DNA of 41,820 nucleotides from a bacterium (GTDB taxonomy: Bacteria; Acidobacteriota; Aminicenantia; Aminicenantales; Aminicenantaceae): the NCBI GenBank assembly GCA_018335295.1, contig JAGXKI010000017.1, forward strand, positions 1 to 41,820, given 5' to 3'. Below are positions 32,800 through 41,674 of the stretch, piece after piece. Positions within the stretch are counted from its first letter, which is position 1, and every line of letters starts with the position of its first letter. The position numbers and the translations under genes were made by a program. The notes below the pieces were generated by a model. That model was not told the origin of the DNA and searched no databases. It saw nothing but the letters and a program-made list of their open reading frames with translations.

Positions 32800-32873
32800 A
32801 GTTTCCTTTGGCCGGCTGGAGGAAACTCCCACCTAAAATCTTCATCATTCCCCCTTTTGATTGTTCAGCCGGC
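32800..32873 (+). ncRNA. candidate small RNA with H-type pseudoknot, copy B
   Basis: Stem 1: AGTTTCCT (32800-32807) with AGGAAACT (32820-32827), 8 perfect pairs. The loop TTGGCCGGCTGG supplies GCCGGCTG (32811-32818), which pairs with CAGCCGGC (32866-32873). The 38-nt third loop shares CCCACCT, ATCTTCA and CCCCCTTTTG with copy A. Compared with A, stem-1 pairs 1, 2, 5 and 6 are all changed on both sides, preserving pairing, while stem 2 and the loop blocks are conserved. It lies 230 nt upstream of the DUF169 gene and 266 nt from the divergent GYD gene. An A- or T-rich terminator is not obvious, so the 3' end is uncertain. Confidence 0.62.
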
Positions 32874-33101
32874 ACCTTTTCAAGCTGATTCTCCAAAGCG
32901 ACCCCGCACTCTCAACAAACAAATAAATTCAAAAATCAAAAGTCAAAATTTGAATAGAAGTCCCACTTTATCAAATACATCCCGTGACAGGAGTCATCCT
33001 AATGAGAATTTTATCTTCAATCTAATTCTCCCTGCTCTTTCAGAATACAGCTCTGCTCTTGTTTTCTTGCATAAGAAATAAAAAACTGAGATAATTTTTT
33101 C

Positions 33102-33836
33102 ATGAAATTTGAAAAATCCAATCCTACACATCTCAATCAAATATTAAACCTCAACACCCCTTTAATCGGTTTCTATGATGCTCCGAACCCTCAACCTTTC
33201 CAACCATTGGTGGAACCCCACAAAAAAGACTGTATATTTTCATTTTATCAGCGCTGGATTCAAGGAGAAACCCTTCATTTAACCAAAGACAATTTCGGTT
33301 GTGGAGGAGCCGGACACTGGATTTTGGGGATAAAATCCCGGTCCAAAGAAGATTATATTCGATTTCTAGGGGATGAAGAAGGCCTCAAAGCCTCCCCCCA
33401 ACTTATGGAACAATGGATTGATTCTTCCCATCCTTATCATCCTCAACATTCCCACATCCTCATCGGTCCTCTCAATCAAAATCAATGGACTTATTTACAG
33501 AGCATTATGTTTTTTGTGGACCCTGATCAGCTCAGTACTCTCATGTGCGGAGCTCAGCACCACAGTTCGCCCCAAGACCCTCCTCCTGTGATCGCTCCTT
33601 TTGGTTCAGGGTGTATGGAAATTCGTCCGTTCCAAAATCCAGACATCCCCCAAGCAGCTATAGGAGCCACTGATTTAGCTATGCGTCAACATCTTCCAGC
33701 TCATATTCTAGCCTTCACTGTCACCAAACCTATGTTCCGACGGCTTTGTGAATTGGATAAACGCAGCTTTCTTTATAAGTCCTTTTTCCAAAACCTCAAA
33801 AAAACCAGAGGAATTAACCATTTTGGAAATCCTTGA
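33102..33836 (+). CDS. DUF169 family protein
   Basis: A 244-residue soluble protein. The cysteine and glycine-rich motif FGCGGAGHWILG (about 66-77) and the later VDPDQLSTLMCGAQH and FGSGCMEI segments fit DUF169, a family without established biochemistry but with conserved cysteines that suggest metal or Fe-S binding. The Shine-Dalgarno is weak. Pseudoknot RNA copy B lies upstream on the same strand, so a leader role for that RNA cannot be excluded. Confidence 0.75.
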   Translation: MKFEKSNPTHLNQILNLNTPLIGFYDAPNPQPFQPLVEPHKKDCIFSFYQRWIQGETLHLTKDNFGCGGAGHWILGIKSRSKEDYIRFLGDEEGLKASPQLMEQWIDSSHPYHPQHSHILIGPLNQNQWTYLQSIMFFVDPDQLSTLMCGAQHHSSPQDPPPVIAPFGSGCMEIRPFQNPDIPQAAIGATDLAMRQHLPAHILAFTVTKPMFRRLCELDKRSFLYKSFFQNLKKTRGINHFGNP

Positions 33837-33941
33837 ACTTAGTTTTTTACATATCAAAGATTTATTTATAAAATAAACTGGAATATTCAGGTATGTTTTT
33901 GTAGTTTAATTCATATAAATCAACTGGATGGTCAATTATCC

Positions 33942-35234
33942 ATGGTGAATGGAAGATCCAAAAAGTTGTCTCTCCTTTCCTTATTGATTTTCACATTGAT
34001 TTTTTGGAATGGAACTTTATTCTCAACTTCTCCTTCTACCTATATCCAACAAAAAGAAGGAATAAAAGACCGGTATGAAAGAGCACAAAACTTGGCCTTC
34101 CAAGGGAGCCACCAAAAAGCCAAAGAAATCTGCCAAGAAATCCTTGAACGCCATCCCTTTTACCACCAGGCTCGTGTGCTCTTAGGCCGTTTATATGCCT
34201 GGAATCAAAACTTTAAATCAGCCCGGGAGGAATTAAACAGAGTCTTGGATGCCTCCCCCCGTCATATGGGAGCCCTTTTAGCCCTCATTGATGTCCAATA
34301 CTGGAGCAACCATCTCCAAGAAGCACTGAACTCCTGCAACCTGGCTCTTCAAATTCAACCTGAAAATACAGAAATCTATTTAAAAAAAGCCTATATCTTT
34401 ATCAAAATGAACCAGTACAAACAAGCCAATGAACAGTTAAAAAAAGTTTTAAAATCCCATCCTTCCCACGGAGAAGCTCTTCAACTCCAGGAGAAAATCC
34501 AATATTTAACCCGCAATTACAAAATCGCTCTGCGCTACCGAGGGGACTCTTTTAAAAGAGGAAAAAATGATTATGGTCCTTGGCATTTGATGATTCTCGA
34601 ACTGACAAAATATCTGGCAATTGGCCCTATTCTCAGCCGTTTTCAATATGCTCATAGAAACTTTGGAAATCATCTCCAAAAAGGCCCCCAGTTTGAATTG
34701 GTGGCTTATCCTCGTTTCAGCTCTGGCACGTATGCTTATCTCAATGCAGGGTATTCTTTTTCAACCCTTTTCCCAAAATACCGGCTCGGGGGAGAATTGT
34801 ATAAATCTCTCCCTTGGGGCTTGGAAATATCTGGGGGGATCAGGTACCTGGATTTTTCGAAACCAAAAATTATTGTCTATACAGGCACTCTAGGAAAGTA
34901 TCATAAAAACAACCTGTTTTCTTTCCGTCCTTTTATCACCTCCAAGCCTTCCGGCATATCTCTTACTGGACTTTTTTCCTTTCGCCATTACTGGAAGGGA
35001 TCAGATAATTATTGGCAGTTACTTTTGGGCTATGGAGCTTCTCCTGTGGACCTCATCTACCTGGAGAATATTAAGAGGTTTAATTCCTACAAAATAGGAC
35101 TGGAGGTCCAGACCCAACTTTCCCGCACTCTTTTAGCTCGAGTTCATCTTCGGTACGAAGGCGAAGAATTGAAAACGGATGAATGGGGAAACCGAATCAT
35201 TCTTATATTAGGGTTACAAAAACTCTTTTTCTGA
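33942..35234 (+). CDS. TPR protein with YaiO-type outer-membrane beta-barrel
   Basis: A 430-residue protein. A signal peptide (about 1-31) is followed by three to four tetratricopeptide repeats (about 45-190; AQNLAFQGSHQKAKEICQEI, ALLALIDVQYWSNHLQEALN and AYIFIKMNQYKQANEQLKKV are clear units) and a C-terminal barrel (about 200-430) with alternating aromatic strands that matches the YaiO family of outer-membrane proteins. YaiO-type barrels are often found with glycan or polysaccharide export genes, but none is adjacent. The Shine-Dalgarno is weak. Confidence 0.83.
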   Translation: MVNGRSKKLSLLSLLIFTLIFWNGTLFSTSPSTYIQQKEGIKDRYERAQNLAFQGSHQKAKEICQEILERHPFYHQARVLLGRLYAWNQNFKSAREELNRVLDASPRHMGALLALIDVQYWSNHLQEALNSCNLALQIQPENTEIYLKKAYIFIKMNQYKQANEQLKKVLKSHPSHGEALQLQEKIQYLTRNYKIALRYRGDSFKRGKNDYGPWHLMILELTKYLAIGPILSRFQYAHRNFGNHLQKGPQFELVAYPRFSSGTYAYLNAGYSFSTLFPKYRLGGELYKSLPWGLEISGGIRYLDFSKPKIIVYTGTLGKYHKNNLFSFRPFITSKPSGISLTGLFSFRHYWKGSDNYWQLLLGYGASPVDLIYLENIKRFNSYKIGLEVQTQLSRTLLARVHLRYEGEELKTDEWGNRIILILGLQKLFF

Positions 35235-35256
35235 ATCATCTTCCAAAAAATGATTC
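35233..35256 (+). terminator. weak hairpin after the YaiO-type gene
   Basis: GAATCAT (35233-35239) and ATGATTC (35250-35256) form a 7-bp stem that begins inside the stop codon. A T-rich tract follows about 10 nt later. It may be a weak terminator before the deacetylase gene. Confidence 0.3.
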
Positions 35257-35301
35257 CCGTTGTGATTATTTTCTTTGAGGAAACTAAAGGAGGGTTTATC
35301 C

Positions 35302-36369
35302 ATGAAAACAGCCATTCTTTACAGTGAAAAAATGAAAGATTATGACTTAGGACATGTGCTTAAAGGAGATAGGTACGAAAATTTTTTACAACTATTCAGG
35401 GAAAGATTTCTCAACCACTCCCGGTTTGAAATGGTGGAACCATCCTATGCGACAAATCAAGACCTGGAAATGGTTCACACACCGAAGTACATCCAACGGG
35501 TGGAAAAACACCAGTCCCGAGACCCCCATGATACGCCTTTATCTCCATCAGTGGTCCAAGCGGCCAAACTCTTGGCTGGAGCTGGCAAGCTGGGAGGAGA
35601 ATTGGTCCAATCAGGAAAGTTTGACAAAAGTTTAGTGATAGGAGGAGGAGTCCAGCATGCAGGGAGAAATTATGAAAAGGGTTTTGGAATATTCAGTGAT
35701 GTAGGGATTTGCGCCGAAAACTTGATTCAAAACTATGGGTTAAAAAAAATCCTTATTCTCGATACCGATGCCCACGCCGGGGATGGGATTTATGGAATTT
35801 TTTCTAAAGATCCCAGAGTTTTGTTCATTTCTATCCATCAGGACACCCGAACTCTCTATCCTGGCCCCTCCTATAAAAATCCTTTAGGAGAAGGCAAAGG
35901 AACGGGCTATTCAGTGAACATTCCCTTACTTCCGGGAACCAGTGATCAAGCCTACGAACACGTCCTCGATGAAATAGTTTTCCCTTTAACCGAAGAGTTT
36001 GAACCTGAAATCATTTTGATGGTGGATGGAAGTGATCCTCATTTCTCGGACCAAATCACCCAGATGGGAATGACTCTGGAAGGTATCCACCTCATCGCCA
36101 AAAAAATCAGAAAAATAGCAAAGAAAGTCTGTCTCGGAAAGGTGGTGGATTTTGCTGGATCAGGATATGATGCCAAAGGACTCTTGTATCCTCGGGGATG
36201 GTTGGCCTCTCTGTGTGGCCTCTCAGGGATAGAAACTTCATTGCAAGAACCTTACACCTTTCCTCCTAACTTGAGCACAAATCGAGGACTCCCGGAAACA
36301 AAAACCATCGTCAAAACCATCCAAAAAAAACTCTCTGGCTATTGGAAATGCTTTTCTTCTTATCGTTGA
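35302..36369 (+). CDS. histone-deacetylase superfamily protein
   Basis: An arginase/deacetylase-fold hydrolase of 355 residues; the ATG at 35302 follows AAAGGAGGG. Zinc ligands are recognisable: Asp156 and His158 in DTDAHAGDG and the later aspartate in DGSDPHFSD. In the catalytic loop the usual His-His pair reads Gln-His (GGGVQHAG; Gln118, His119), so the residue equivalent to the first catalytic histidine is replaced. The final SGYDAKGLLYPRGW replaces the tyrosine loop. Bacterial relatives deacetylate acetylpolyamines, acetoin-pathway proteins or other small amides; the substrate here is unknown. Confidence 0.87.
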   Translation: MKTAILYSEKMKDYDLGHVLKGDRYENFLQLFRERFLNHSRFEMVEPSYATNQDLEMVHTPKYIQRVEKHQSRDPHDTPLSPSVVQAAKLLAGAGKLGGELVQSGKFDKSLVIGGGVQHAGRNYEKGFGIFSDVGICAENLIQNYGLKKILILDTDAHAGDGIYGIFSKDPRVLFISIHQDTRTLYPGPSYKNPLGEGKGTGYSVNIPLLPGTSDQAYEHVLDEIVFPLTEEFEPEIILMVDGSDPHFSDQITQMGMTLEGIHLIAKKIRKIAKKVCLGKVVDFAGSGYDAKGLLYPRGWLASLCGLSGIETSLQEPYTFPPNLSTNRGLPETKTIVKTIQKKLSGYWKCFSSYR

Positions 36370-36606
36370 CTCCACTGAGAATCAAGGGCAAGCCAATAAC
36401 CAGGGTTGATTCTGAATGAAAAGTTTGGATGATCATATTCCTGTGGTATGGGAAAAATCATAGGTAAACTCTACCAAAAAGTGTGCTCATCTACCGAAAA
36501 ATGGTAGAGAATCCATCAGAAAAAAATTTTTGATCACTCGACACTGCTTGGACTATTTGGATTTATTCATTGATCTTCTCCAGTAGCCTTTTTTCAAGAA
36601 TATTTT
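36370..36606. other. intergenic region with two small inverted repeats
   Basis: AGAATCAA (36378-36385) and TTGATTCT (36406-36413) form an 8-bp repeat just past the deacetylase stop, without a T-tract. TCTACC-GAAAAAT-GGTAGA follows near 36489-36507. Either may help end the convergent transcripts. No gene is seen. Confidence 0.35.
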
Positions 36607-37143
36607 TTATGCAGCCAACGCTTGCCCCCCTCCTAAAATCGATAAAAGCAAGGTCAAAATGAGTACCTGAATGATCCACCCGATCAGACAAACTCCTACG
36701 GCCCTCCAGGTACTTCTATAATCCAGAGCCTGTCTGACCGCCACAACCATGGCCACGAGCATCCAGATGGATGCCAGAAAAAAAATGACAGCCGATAATC
36801 CAGGGATAATCCCTAACACTCGGATCAATCCGGGTGAGGAAGAAAATCCGATGGTCCTTAGAAGCTCTCCAGGATTGGATCGGGTCTGGGGTTCAGGAAG
36901 AAACCGGGTTCCGATAAAATAAGTCAAGTAAGCCCAAATAAACCAACTGAGAAAAGCTGAAACAGTCCCCCAGAAAATGCCAATTATTCCACCTTCAATA
37001 ATACTCCCTATTCCGGCGGCAACACTGGAAAGAGCCACCACTCCTACAGCTTGGCCCATTGCTTTTTCATCCGACTCCACTTCTTCGTAAATACTTATCT
37101 CCAGTTTCGCAGCCCCGATTATTCGATTTTTAAAATTATACAT
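36607..37143 (-). CDS. YIP1-domain membrane protein
   Basis: A 178-residue protein with about five membrane spans and the spacing and Gly/Ser-rich segments of the YIP1 family (FSSSPGLIRVLGIIPGLSAVIFFLASIWMLVAMVVAVRQAL). Bacterial YIP1 proteins are common and have no assigned function. The ATG at 37143 is preferred to that at 37149 because AGGAG is 8 nt upstream of it. It faces the deacetylase gene. Confidence 0.8.
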   Translation of the reverse strand: MYNFKNRIIGAAKLEISIYEEVESDEKAMGQAVGVVALSSVAAGIGSIIEGGIIGIFWGTVSAFLSWFIWAYLTYFIGTRFLPEPQTRSNPGELLRTIGFSSSPGLIRVLGIIPGLSAVIFFLASIWMLVAMVVAVRQALDYRSTWRAVGVCLIGWIIQVLILTLLLSILGGGQALAA

Positions 37144-37321
37144 CCTCATCTCTCCTATTCAATATTTCAAAAATCAATCCTATCGAAATCATTTTGCAAG
37201 GATAAGGTTTGGTTAAATTCCATATTAACCTGGATCATTCATAAAAGATGAATACTTAAAAATTGCATACCACATGATAAAAAAGATGTCAAAATCAAAT
37301 GAACTCTATCATTCATCCACA

Positions 37322-37350
37322 TTGATAAATGTTCCGTAAAGAGTTATGAT
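37322..37350 (+). promoter_or_regulatory. promoter of the Met-rich secreted protein gene
   Basis: TTGATA (37322-37327) and TATGAT (37345-37350) with a 17-bp spacer. The start is expected near 37357, with AAAGAGGAGG in the short leader. Confidence 0.55.
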
Positions 37351-37377
37351 ATTTATAAATTTTAAAGAGGAGGATTT

Positions 37378-38106
37378 ATGAAAAAATTCGTGACAATCAT
37401 TACCGTATTATTGTTTGTCTCCACTGTCCCCCTAACCGCCGATTATCACATCAAGCAAGAGCAGCATACCGGAGAATTCAGTGTGATGGGTCAAACTCAG
37501 GCGGCTAAAGATGAAATCAATCATCTTTGGTTGGCTGAAAATAAAATGGCCATGCATAGTGAACGTCAGTCTGTAATCATCAACCTGAACAAAAATGTCA
37601 TGTTCGTGATCAATCATGATAATGAAACCTATGTAAAAATGGATCTTCCCCTGGATATCACTCAGTATTTTCCAGCTCAAATGCGGAAGATGATGGAGCA
37701 AATCACAGTGGATGTGAATCCTACAGGAGAAACCAAGACGATCGGCAAATGGAAATGTCAAGGTTTTGACGTTTCCATGGACATGATGATGAATAAAGTG
37801 GAAATGAAAGTATGGGCCACTAAAGATGTCTCTTTTGACTGGAAAACATACCATGCAAAAATGTTTCCCAAATTCATGAAAGCTACCATGAACTTGCACG
37901 ATGAAGCCATTCAGGAATTCCAGAAAATCGAAGGTTTCCAGATAAGATCAGATACCACCATGAAAATGATGGGTTCAGAAATGAAGAGTTACAATGAAGT
38001 GAAAGAAATCTCCAAAGAATCCCCTCCGGAAGGAACTTACTCAGTCCCCCAAGGATACACGGAAAAAGAAAAATTCTCTATGAAGGACATGCAAAGAAAA
38101 AAATAA
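37378..38106 (+). CDS. exported Met-rich DUF4412-like protein
   Basis: A 242-residue protein with a signal peptide (about 1-21, cut after TA), a strong Shine-Dalgarno (GAGGAGG) and a good promoter. The body is beta-rich in its first half (KMAMHSERQSVIINLNKNVMFVINHDNETYVKMDL) and resembles periplasmic DUF4412-type proteins that share an LolA-like fold; that match is from pattern only. It is unusually rich in methionine (MDMMMNKVEMK, TTMKMMGSEMK), which can indicate soft-metal binding or oxidant scavenging. No operon partner is visible. Confidence 0.72.
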   Translation: MKKFVTIITVLLFVSTVPLTADYHIKQEQHTGEFSVMGQTQAAKDEINHLWLAENKMAMHSERQSVIINLNKNVMFVINHDNETYVKMDLPLDITQYFPAQMRKMMEQITVDVNPTGETKTIGKWKCQGFDVSMDMMMNKVEMKVWATKDVSFDWKTYHAKMFPKFMKATMNLHDEAIQEFQKIEGFQIRSDTTMKMMGSEMKSYNEVKEISKESPPEGTYSVPQGYTEKEKFSMKDMQRKK

Positions 38107-38130
38107 CCCTTACCCCTCTGGATAATTTAC

Positions 38131-39855
38131 TCACTTGAATTCGATCTTGGATATGTTTTTAAATAGGAAAAGCCCTGAAACCCCGGAGAGTCCGATGAGA
38201 GGAATCCCCTTTCCCATTTCAAGGAGGATTATCTTACCCACCCCCAACAAGGCACTGTAGATCATAACCGAACCTAAAATCCAACTGGCGATTTCCCGGG
38301 AAATTTTGATCTTCACTCCTCCTTCCTTGATTTGATTGCGTATGGGATTCCACAGTCCTCCAGGTTTTATCTTTTTGTAAAATCGGATCAAATGATTCTT
38401 ATTCACCGGAGGAGTTAAAAAAGTGACGGTCAACCAACATCCAGTGGTGACTCCCAGAGTGATAAGGATCCGGTAAGCCCAGTTGAGTTCTCCACTCTCG
38501 CCTAGGGATGTGTTCAAAAGCACTATAGCCACCACAAAAGAACAGGCCATAGCGGCAATTTCACTCCAGGCATTCACTCGCCACCAGTACCATCTGAGGA
38601 TATAGATGAGACCAGTTCCTGCTCCCACCGCCAGGATAAGTTCCCATCCTCCTTTGATGCTTTCCAACCAGTAGGCGGTCATACCGGCAAAAACCATGAT
38701 CACCATTACAGTAATCCGAGAAATCAAAACATAATGGGCTGAGGAACCATCCTTTTTTATGAACCGTTTATAAAAATCATTGACGATGTAAGAAGCTCCC
38801 CAATTGAGATGGGTATCCAGGGTGGACATGAAGGCTCCAAAAAAGGCAGCCAGCATTAATCCTTTAAGTCCAACGGGCAAAAAGGTAATCATCATCTTGG
38901 GGTACCCCAACTTGGGATCGGCCAAATTGGGGAATACCACCAATGAGGCCAGGGCCACCAGAATCCAGGGCCAGGGCCTCAGAGCATAATGGGCGATGTT
39001 GAACCACAGAGTGGCCAACACCGAGTGCTTTTCATCTTTGGTGGCCAGCATCCTCTGAGCAATATATCCTCCACCTCCTGGTTCGGAACCAGGGTACCAT
39101 GTGGCCCACCACTGAACAGCTATATACACAAAAAATGTCAGAAAAGGAAGGGCTGCCGCTCCCAGTTGAGGAAAAAAATCCAGGGCTTGGGAATTTTCAG
39201 TGAGGACTTTGGCTTTGAGAGCCTTAATCCCTCCCACATGGTTCACAGAGATCACAGCTAAAGATACGGAACCTACCAGAGCAATGACAAACTGAAGCAT
39301 ATCGGTAATCACCACTCCCCAAAAACCGGACAAAACAGAGTAAACCACCGCTATAGCCAGAGCAATCACTATGGCCTGAAGTTTGGGAAAGGAAAAGGCC
39401 ACCTCAAGAATGGCAGACATGGCCAAAATTCCCCAGGCCATAATCATACAATTGATAGGAAGGCCCAAGTACACAGCCCGAAATCCCCTCAAGATAGCCG
39501 CGGGTTTTCCGCTGTACCTCAATTCAGTAAACTCGATATCGGTAAGAACTTCAGATCTCCGCCATAACTTGGAAAATAGAAACACAGTCAACATCCCCCC
39601 CAGGACAAAATTCCACCACAACCAATTTCCGGCGATGCCGTTCTGGGAAACGATCTCAGTCACAGCCAGAGGTGTATCGGCTCCAAAGGTTGTAGCTACC
39701 ATGGAAGTTCCCGCAATCCACCAAGGCAAAGACCGTCCGGAAATGAAAAAATTCTCTATATTTCGGCCTGCTTTTTTGGAAAAATATATTCCTACCCCCA
39801 AAGCAAATAAAAAATATCCACCGATAAGAGACCAATCAATCCAAGATATACCCAT
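38131..39855 (-). CDS. sodium:solute symporter (SSS family)
   Basis: A 574-residue inner-membrane carrier with 13 or more hydrophobic spans of the SSS/SGLT (LeuT-like) fold. The N-terminal SGRSLPWWIAGTSMVATTFGADTP is the family hallmark, and later FFGAFMSTLDTHLNWGASYIVNDFYK matches the sodium-site helix 8 region. Such carriers bring in sugars, amino acids, carboxylates or other nutrients with sodium; the substrate is not predictable here. AGGTC near the ATG is a modest Shine-Dalgarno. Confidence 0.9.
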   Translation of the reverse strand: MGISWIDWSLIGGYFLFALGVGIYFSKKAGRNIENFFISGRSLPWWIAGTSMVATTFGADTPLAVTEIVSQNGIAGNWLWWNFVLGGMLTVFLFSKLWRRSEVLTDIEFTELRYSGKPAAILRGFRAVYLGLPINCMIMAWGILAMSAILEVAFSFPKLQAIVIALAIAVVYSVLSGFWGVVITDMLQFVIALVGSVSLAVISVNHVGGIKALKAKVLTENSQALDFFPQLGAAALPFLTFFVYIAVQWWATWYPGSEPGGGGYIAQRMLATKDEKHSVLATLWFNIAHYALRPWPWILVALASLVVFPNLADPKLGYPKMMITFLPVGLKGLMLAAFFGAFMSTLDTHLNWGASYIVNDFYKRFIKKDGSSAHYVLISRITVMVIMVFAGMTAYWLESIKGGWELILAVGAGTGLIYILRWYWWRVNAWSEIAAMACSFVVAIVLLNTSLGESGELNWAYRILITLGVTTGCWLTVTFLTPPVNKNHLIRFYKKIKPGGLWNPIRNQIKEGGVKIKISREIASWILGSVMIYSALLGVGKIILLEMGKGIPLIGLSGVSGLFLFKNISKIEFK

Positions 39856-40180
39856 ATTGACCTCGAATTCCTTGATAAATCCAAAACCCTATCATCCCAG
39901 TAAATCTTTCACTTTTTATTCTATTTCCATAAGTCAGAGATCCTATAGAGAAATGCCTGGGACCCCCGTGTTTCTTGACGGTTGAGTCCATTCTCTTATT
40001 TAAAAATTTACCATATTCATCGTCATTCCCGATGTCAAATAAAAATTATCATGCTTTACCCTGAAAGTTAAACAGGAAAAATCCTGCTTTTCTTGTGGAT
40101 TCTTTTCACTGAAAAGAGAATATTTCTCGATTATTTTTATTGGCAAGAGGTGGGAGAAAGTGATATAAATTGGTTATATT
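39856..40180. other. intergenic region with hairpins and a promoter
   Basis: Between the divergent SSS and DctM-like genes. CAGGA-AAAA-TCCTG (near 40072) and TCTTTTC-ACT-GAAAAGA (near 40100) are small perfect hairpins. TTGGCA (40140-40145) and TATAAA (40164-40169) with an 18-bp spacer form a likely promoter for the transporter operon, with a start near 40176. Confidence 0.45.
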
Positions 40181-40279
40181 ATGAAAAAACACAATCAATT
40201 TAGATGGAAGAAAACTTTTCTTCATTTTCCCAACTACATTATTAACCATAAACCTGTTAAAATTTTGGAGGATTCATGA
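40181..40279 (+). CDS. possible 32-residue leader peptide coupled to the permease gene
   Basis: ATG at 40181 opens a basic 32-codon frame (MKKHNQFRWKKTFLHF at the start) whose TGA overlaps the permease ATG (ATGA, 40276-40279). It has no Shine-Dalgarno, but the predicted start of transcription near 40176 would make it almost leaderless. It could couple or attenuate translation of the permease. Length and overlap may also be chance. Confidence 0.28.
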   Translation: MKKHNQFRWKKTFLHFPNYIINHKPVKILEDS

Positions 40280-41595
40280 GTGTAAGTGGACAAGTAGGAA
40301 TCATAGCTGCGGTCATGGTAGTGGCTTATGCCTTGACCAAATGGAGAAAATTATCTGTCGAGATCAGCATGCTTTCCGCAGCAGTGGCTGGAGGATTAAC
40401 TGGGGCTATCATGAAAACGCCTCCTTTGGCTCAACTGGCCCGCCACTTAGTGGAAGGGGCTTTTACTTATCTGGATGTCATTCTTGTCTTTGCTACAGCC
40501 ACTATATTTATGGCTATCGTTTCTGAATCAGGGGGAGTCAATTATGTGGTGCGGGGAACTATCAAATATTTTTATAACAAGAGGTTCATTGCCTTAATCC
40601 TTTTAATGATTATCATCCTTATCCCCGGAGCTTTAACCGGAGCCGGGAGTGTTTCTCTCTTAGTGGTGGGGGCACCGGTGGCCTTAGCTCTGAGCTATCT
40701 AGGGATTTCTCAGAAACGGGTGGCGGCCATCCTGTTCATTGTGGCTGGTTTGAGTGCCGTAGCTCCTCCAGTCAATATCTGGGCCATGATTGTTTCCGCC
40801 GGAACAGCCATTCCCTATGTAGGATTTGAACTTCCTCTAGGAATCCCAGTTTTGATCTTGGGAATCTTTACAATGCTTGTTCTGGGATTGAAAAAAGAAG
40901 GATCTATGAACCTGGAAAAAGCTCTTCAGGATATGCCCGAAGTTCCTGAAAGGATGAGCTGGTGGAGAGTGCTTCTTCCTTTTGTTGCTTTTTTCGGGTT
41001 GGTTATCGCCTTTAGAATCTGGCCTTTTTCCATGCCCATCCTGGGACTTCCCCTGGAATTTTCTGTCGCGGCTGTTGTGGCCTATGGGGTGAGTCCTATA
41101 AAGATTCATGCTTTCTCGGTTTCCAGAGACACGGTAAAAAGACTACTCCCCCTCTTAGCCACTCTGGTTATCGTGGGGATGCTCCAGCAAATCATGACAG
41201 CCACTGGAGTCCGGGGATGGCTTTCCTTCTCTGTAATCAGCACTCCTCTCATTTTGCTGTACATCTCTTTGGCTCTGATTATCCCTGCATCCGAAGGCAT
41301 TCTCACCTATGGAGGAGCGGCGATTCTGGGAATTCCTTTAATCTGGTTTTTTGATTCCATTGGTCTACACGCCACTGTGGCTATAGCTGGGCTCAGTCTT
41401 TTGTGGGCTTTGGGAGACGGTCTTCCTCCCACAGCTCTCATCGGACGGCTTAGTGTGATCGTCTCTGATTACAAAGATTCCTACTGGTCTTTCCTGAAAA
41501 GCACCTGGTTGCCTTGGTTGGTGATCACCATTGTGGCCATTCTTATTGTGGTGTTCAGTTCTCGCCTGGAATTTTTGGTTCGCTGGAGCAAGTGA
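40276..41595 (+). CDS. DctM-like large permease of a TRAP-type transporter
   Basis: A 439-residue membrane protein with about 12 spans and the ion-transporter-superfamily pattern of TRAP large subunits (GALTGAGSVSLLVVGAP, GLSAVAPPVNIWAM, and late GDGLPPTALIGRL in the second half). TRAP carriers use a sodium gradient and normally need a periplasmic binding protein and a small DctQ subunit. Neither is seen before the gene; the partial gene that follows could be a small partner. GGAGG precedes the ATG. Substrates are often carboxylates. Confidence 0.8.
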   Translation: MSVSGQVGIIAAVMVVAYALTKWRKLSVEISMLSAAVAGGLTGAIMKTPPLAQLARHLVEGAFTYLDVILVFATATIFMAIVSESGGVNYVVRGTIKYFYNKRFIALILLMIIILIPGALTGAGSVSLLVVGAPVALALSYLGISQKRVAAILFIVAGLSAVAPPVNIWAMIVSAGTAIPYVGFELPLGIPVLILGIFTMLVLGLKKEGSMNLEKALQDMPEVPERMSWWRVLLPFVAFFGLVIAFRIWPFSMPILGLPLEFSVAAVVAYGVSPIKIHAFSVSRDTVKRLLPLLATLVIVGMLQQIMTATGVRGWLSFSVISTPLILLYISLALIIPASEGILTYGGAAILGIPLIWFFDSIGLHATVAIAGLSLLWALGDGLPPTALIGRLSVIVSDYKDSYWSFLKSTWLPWLVITIVAILIVVFSSRLEFLVRWSK

Positions 41596-41674
41596 TGTTA
41601 AAATTTAAAATTCAAAATAAGGATTCAACCTCAATATCCAAATTAAAGAAAAATTACAAACAGGAGAAGTTCCT

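Noticed and set aside
32857-33081. 74-codon open frame overlapping the 3' end of RNA copy B
   Set aside because: Low-complexity product, no ribosome-binding site, and it overlaps the conserved RNA structure.
39383-39985. 200-codon open frame antisense to the SSS symporter gene
   Set aside because: A shadow of the real membrane-protein gene; its composition is not protein-like.
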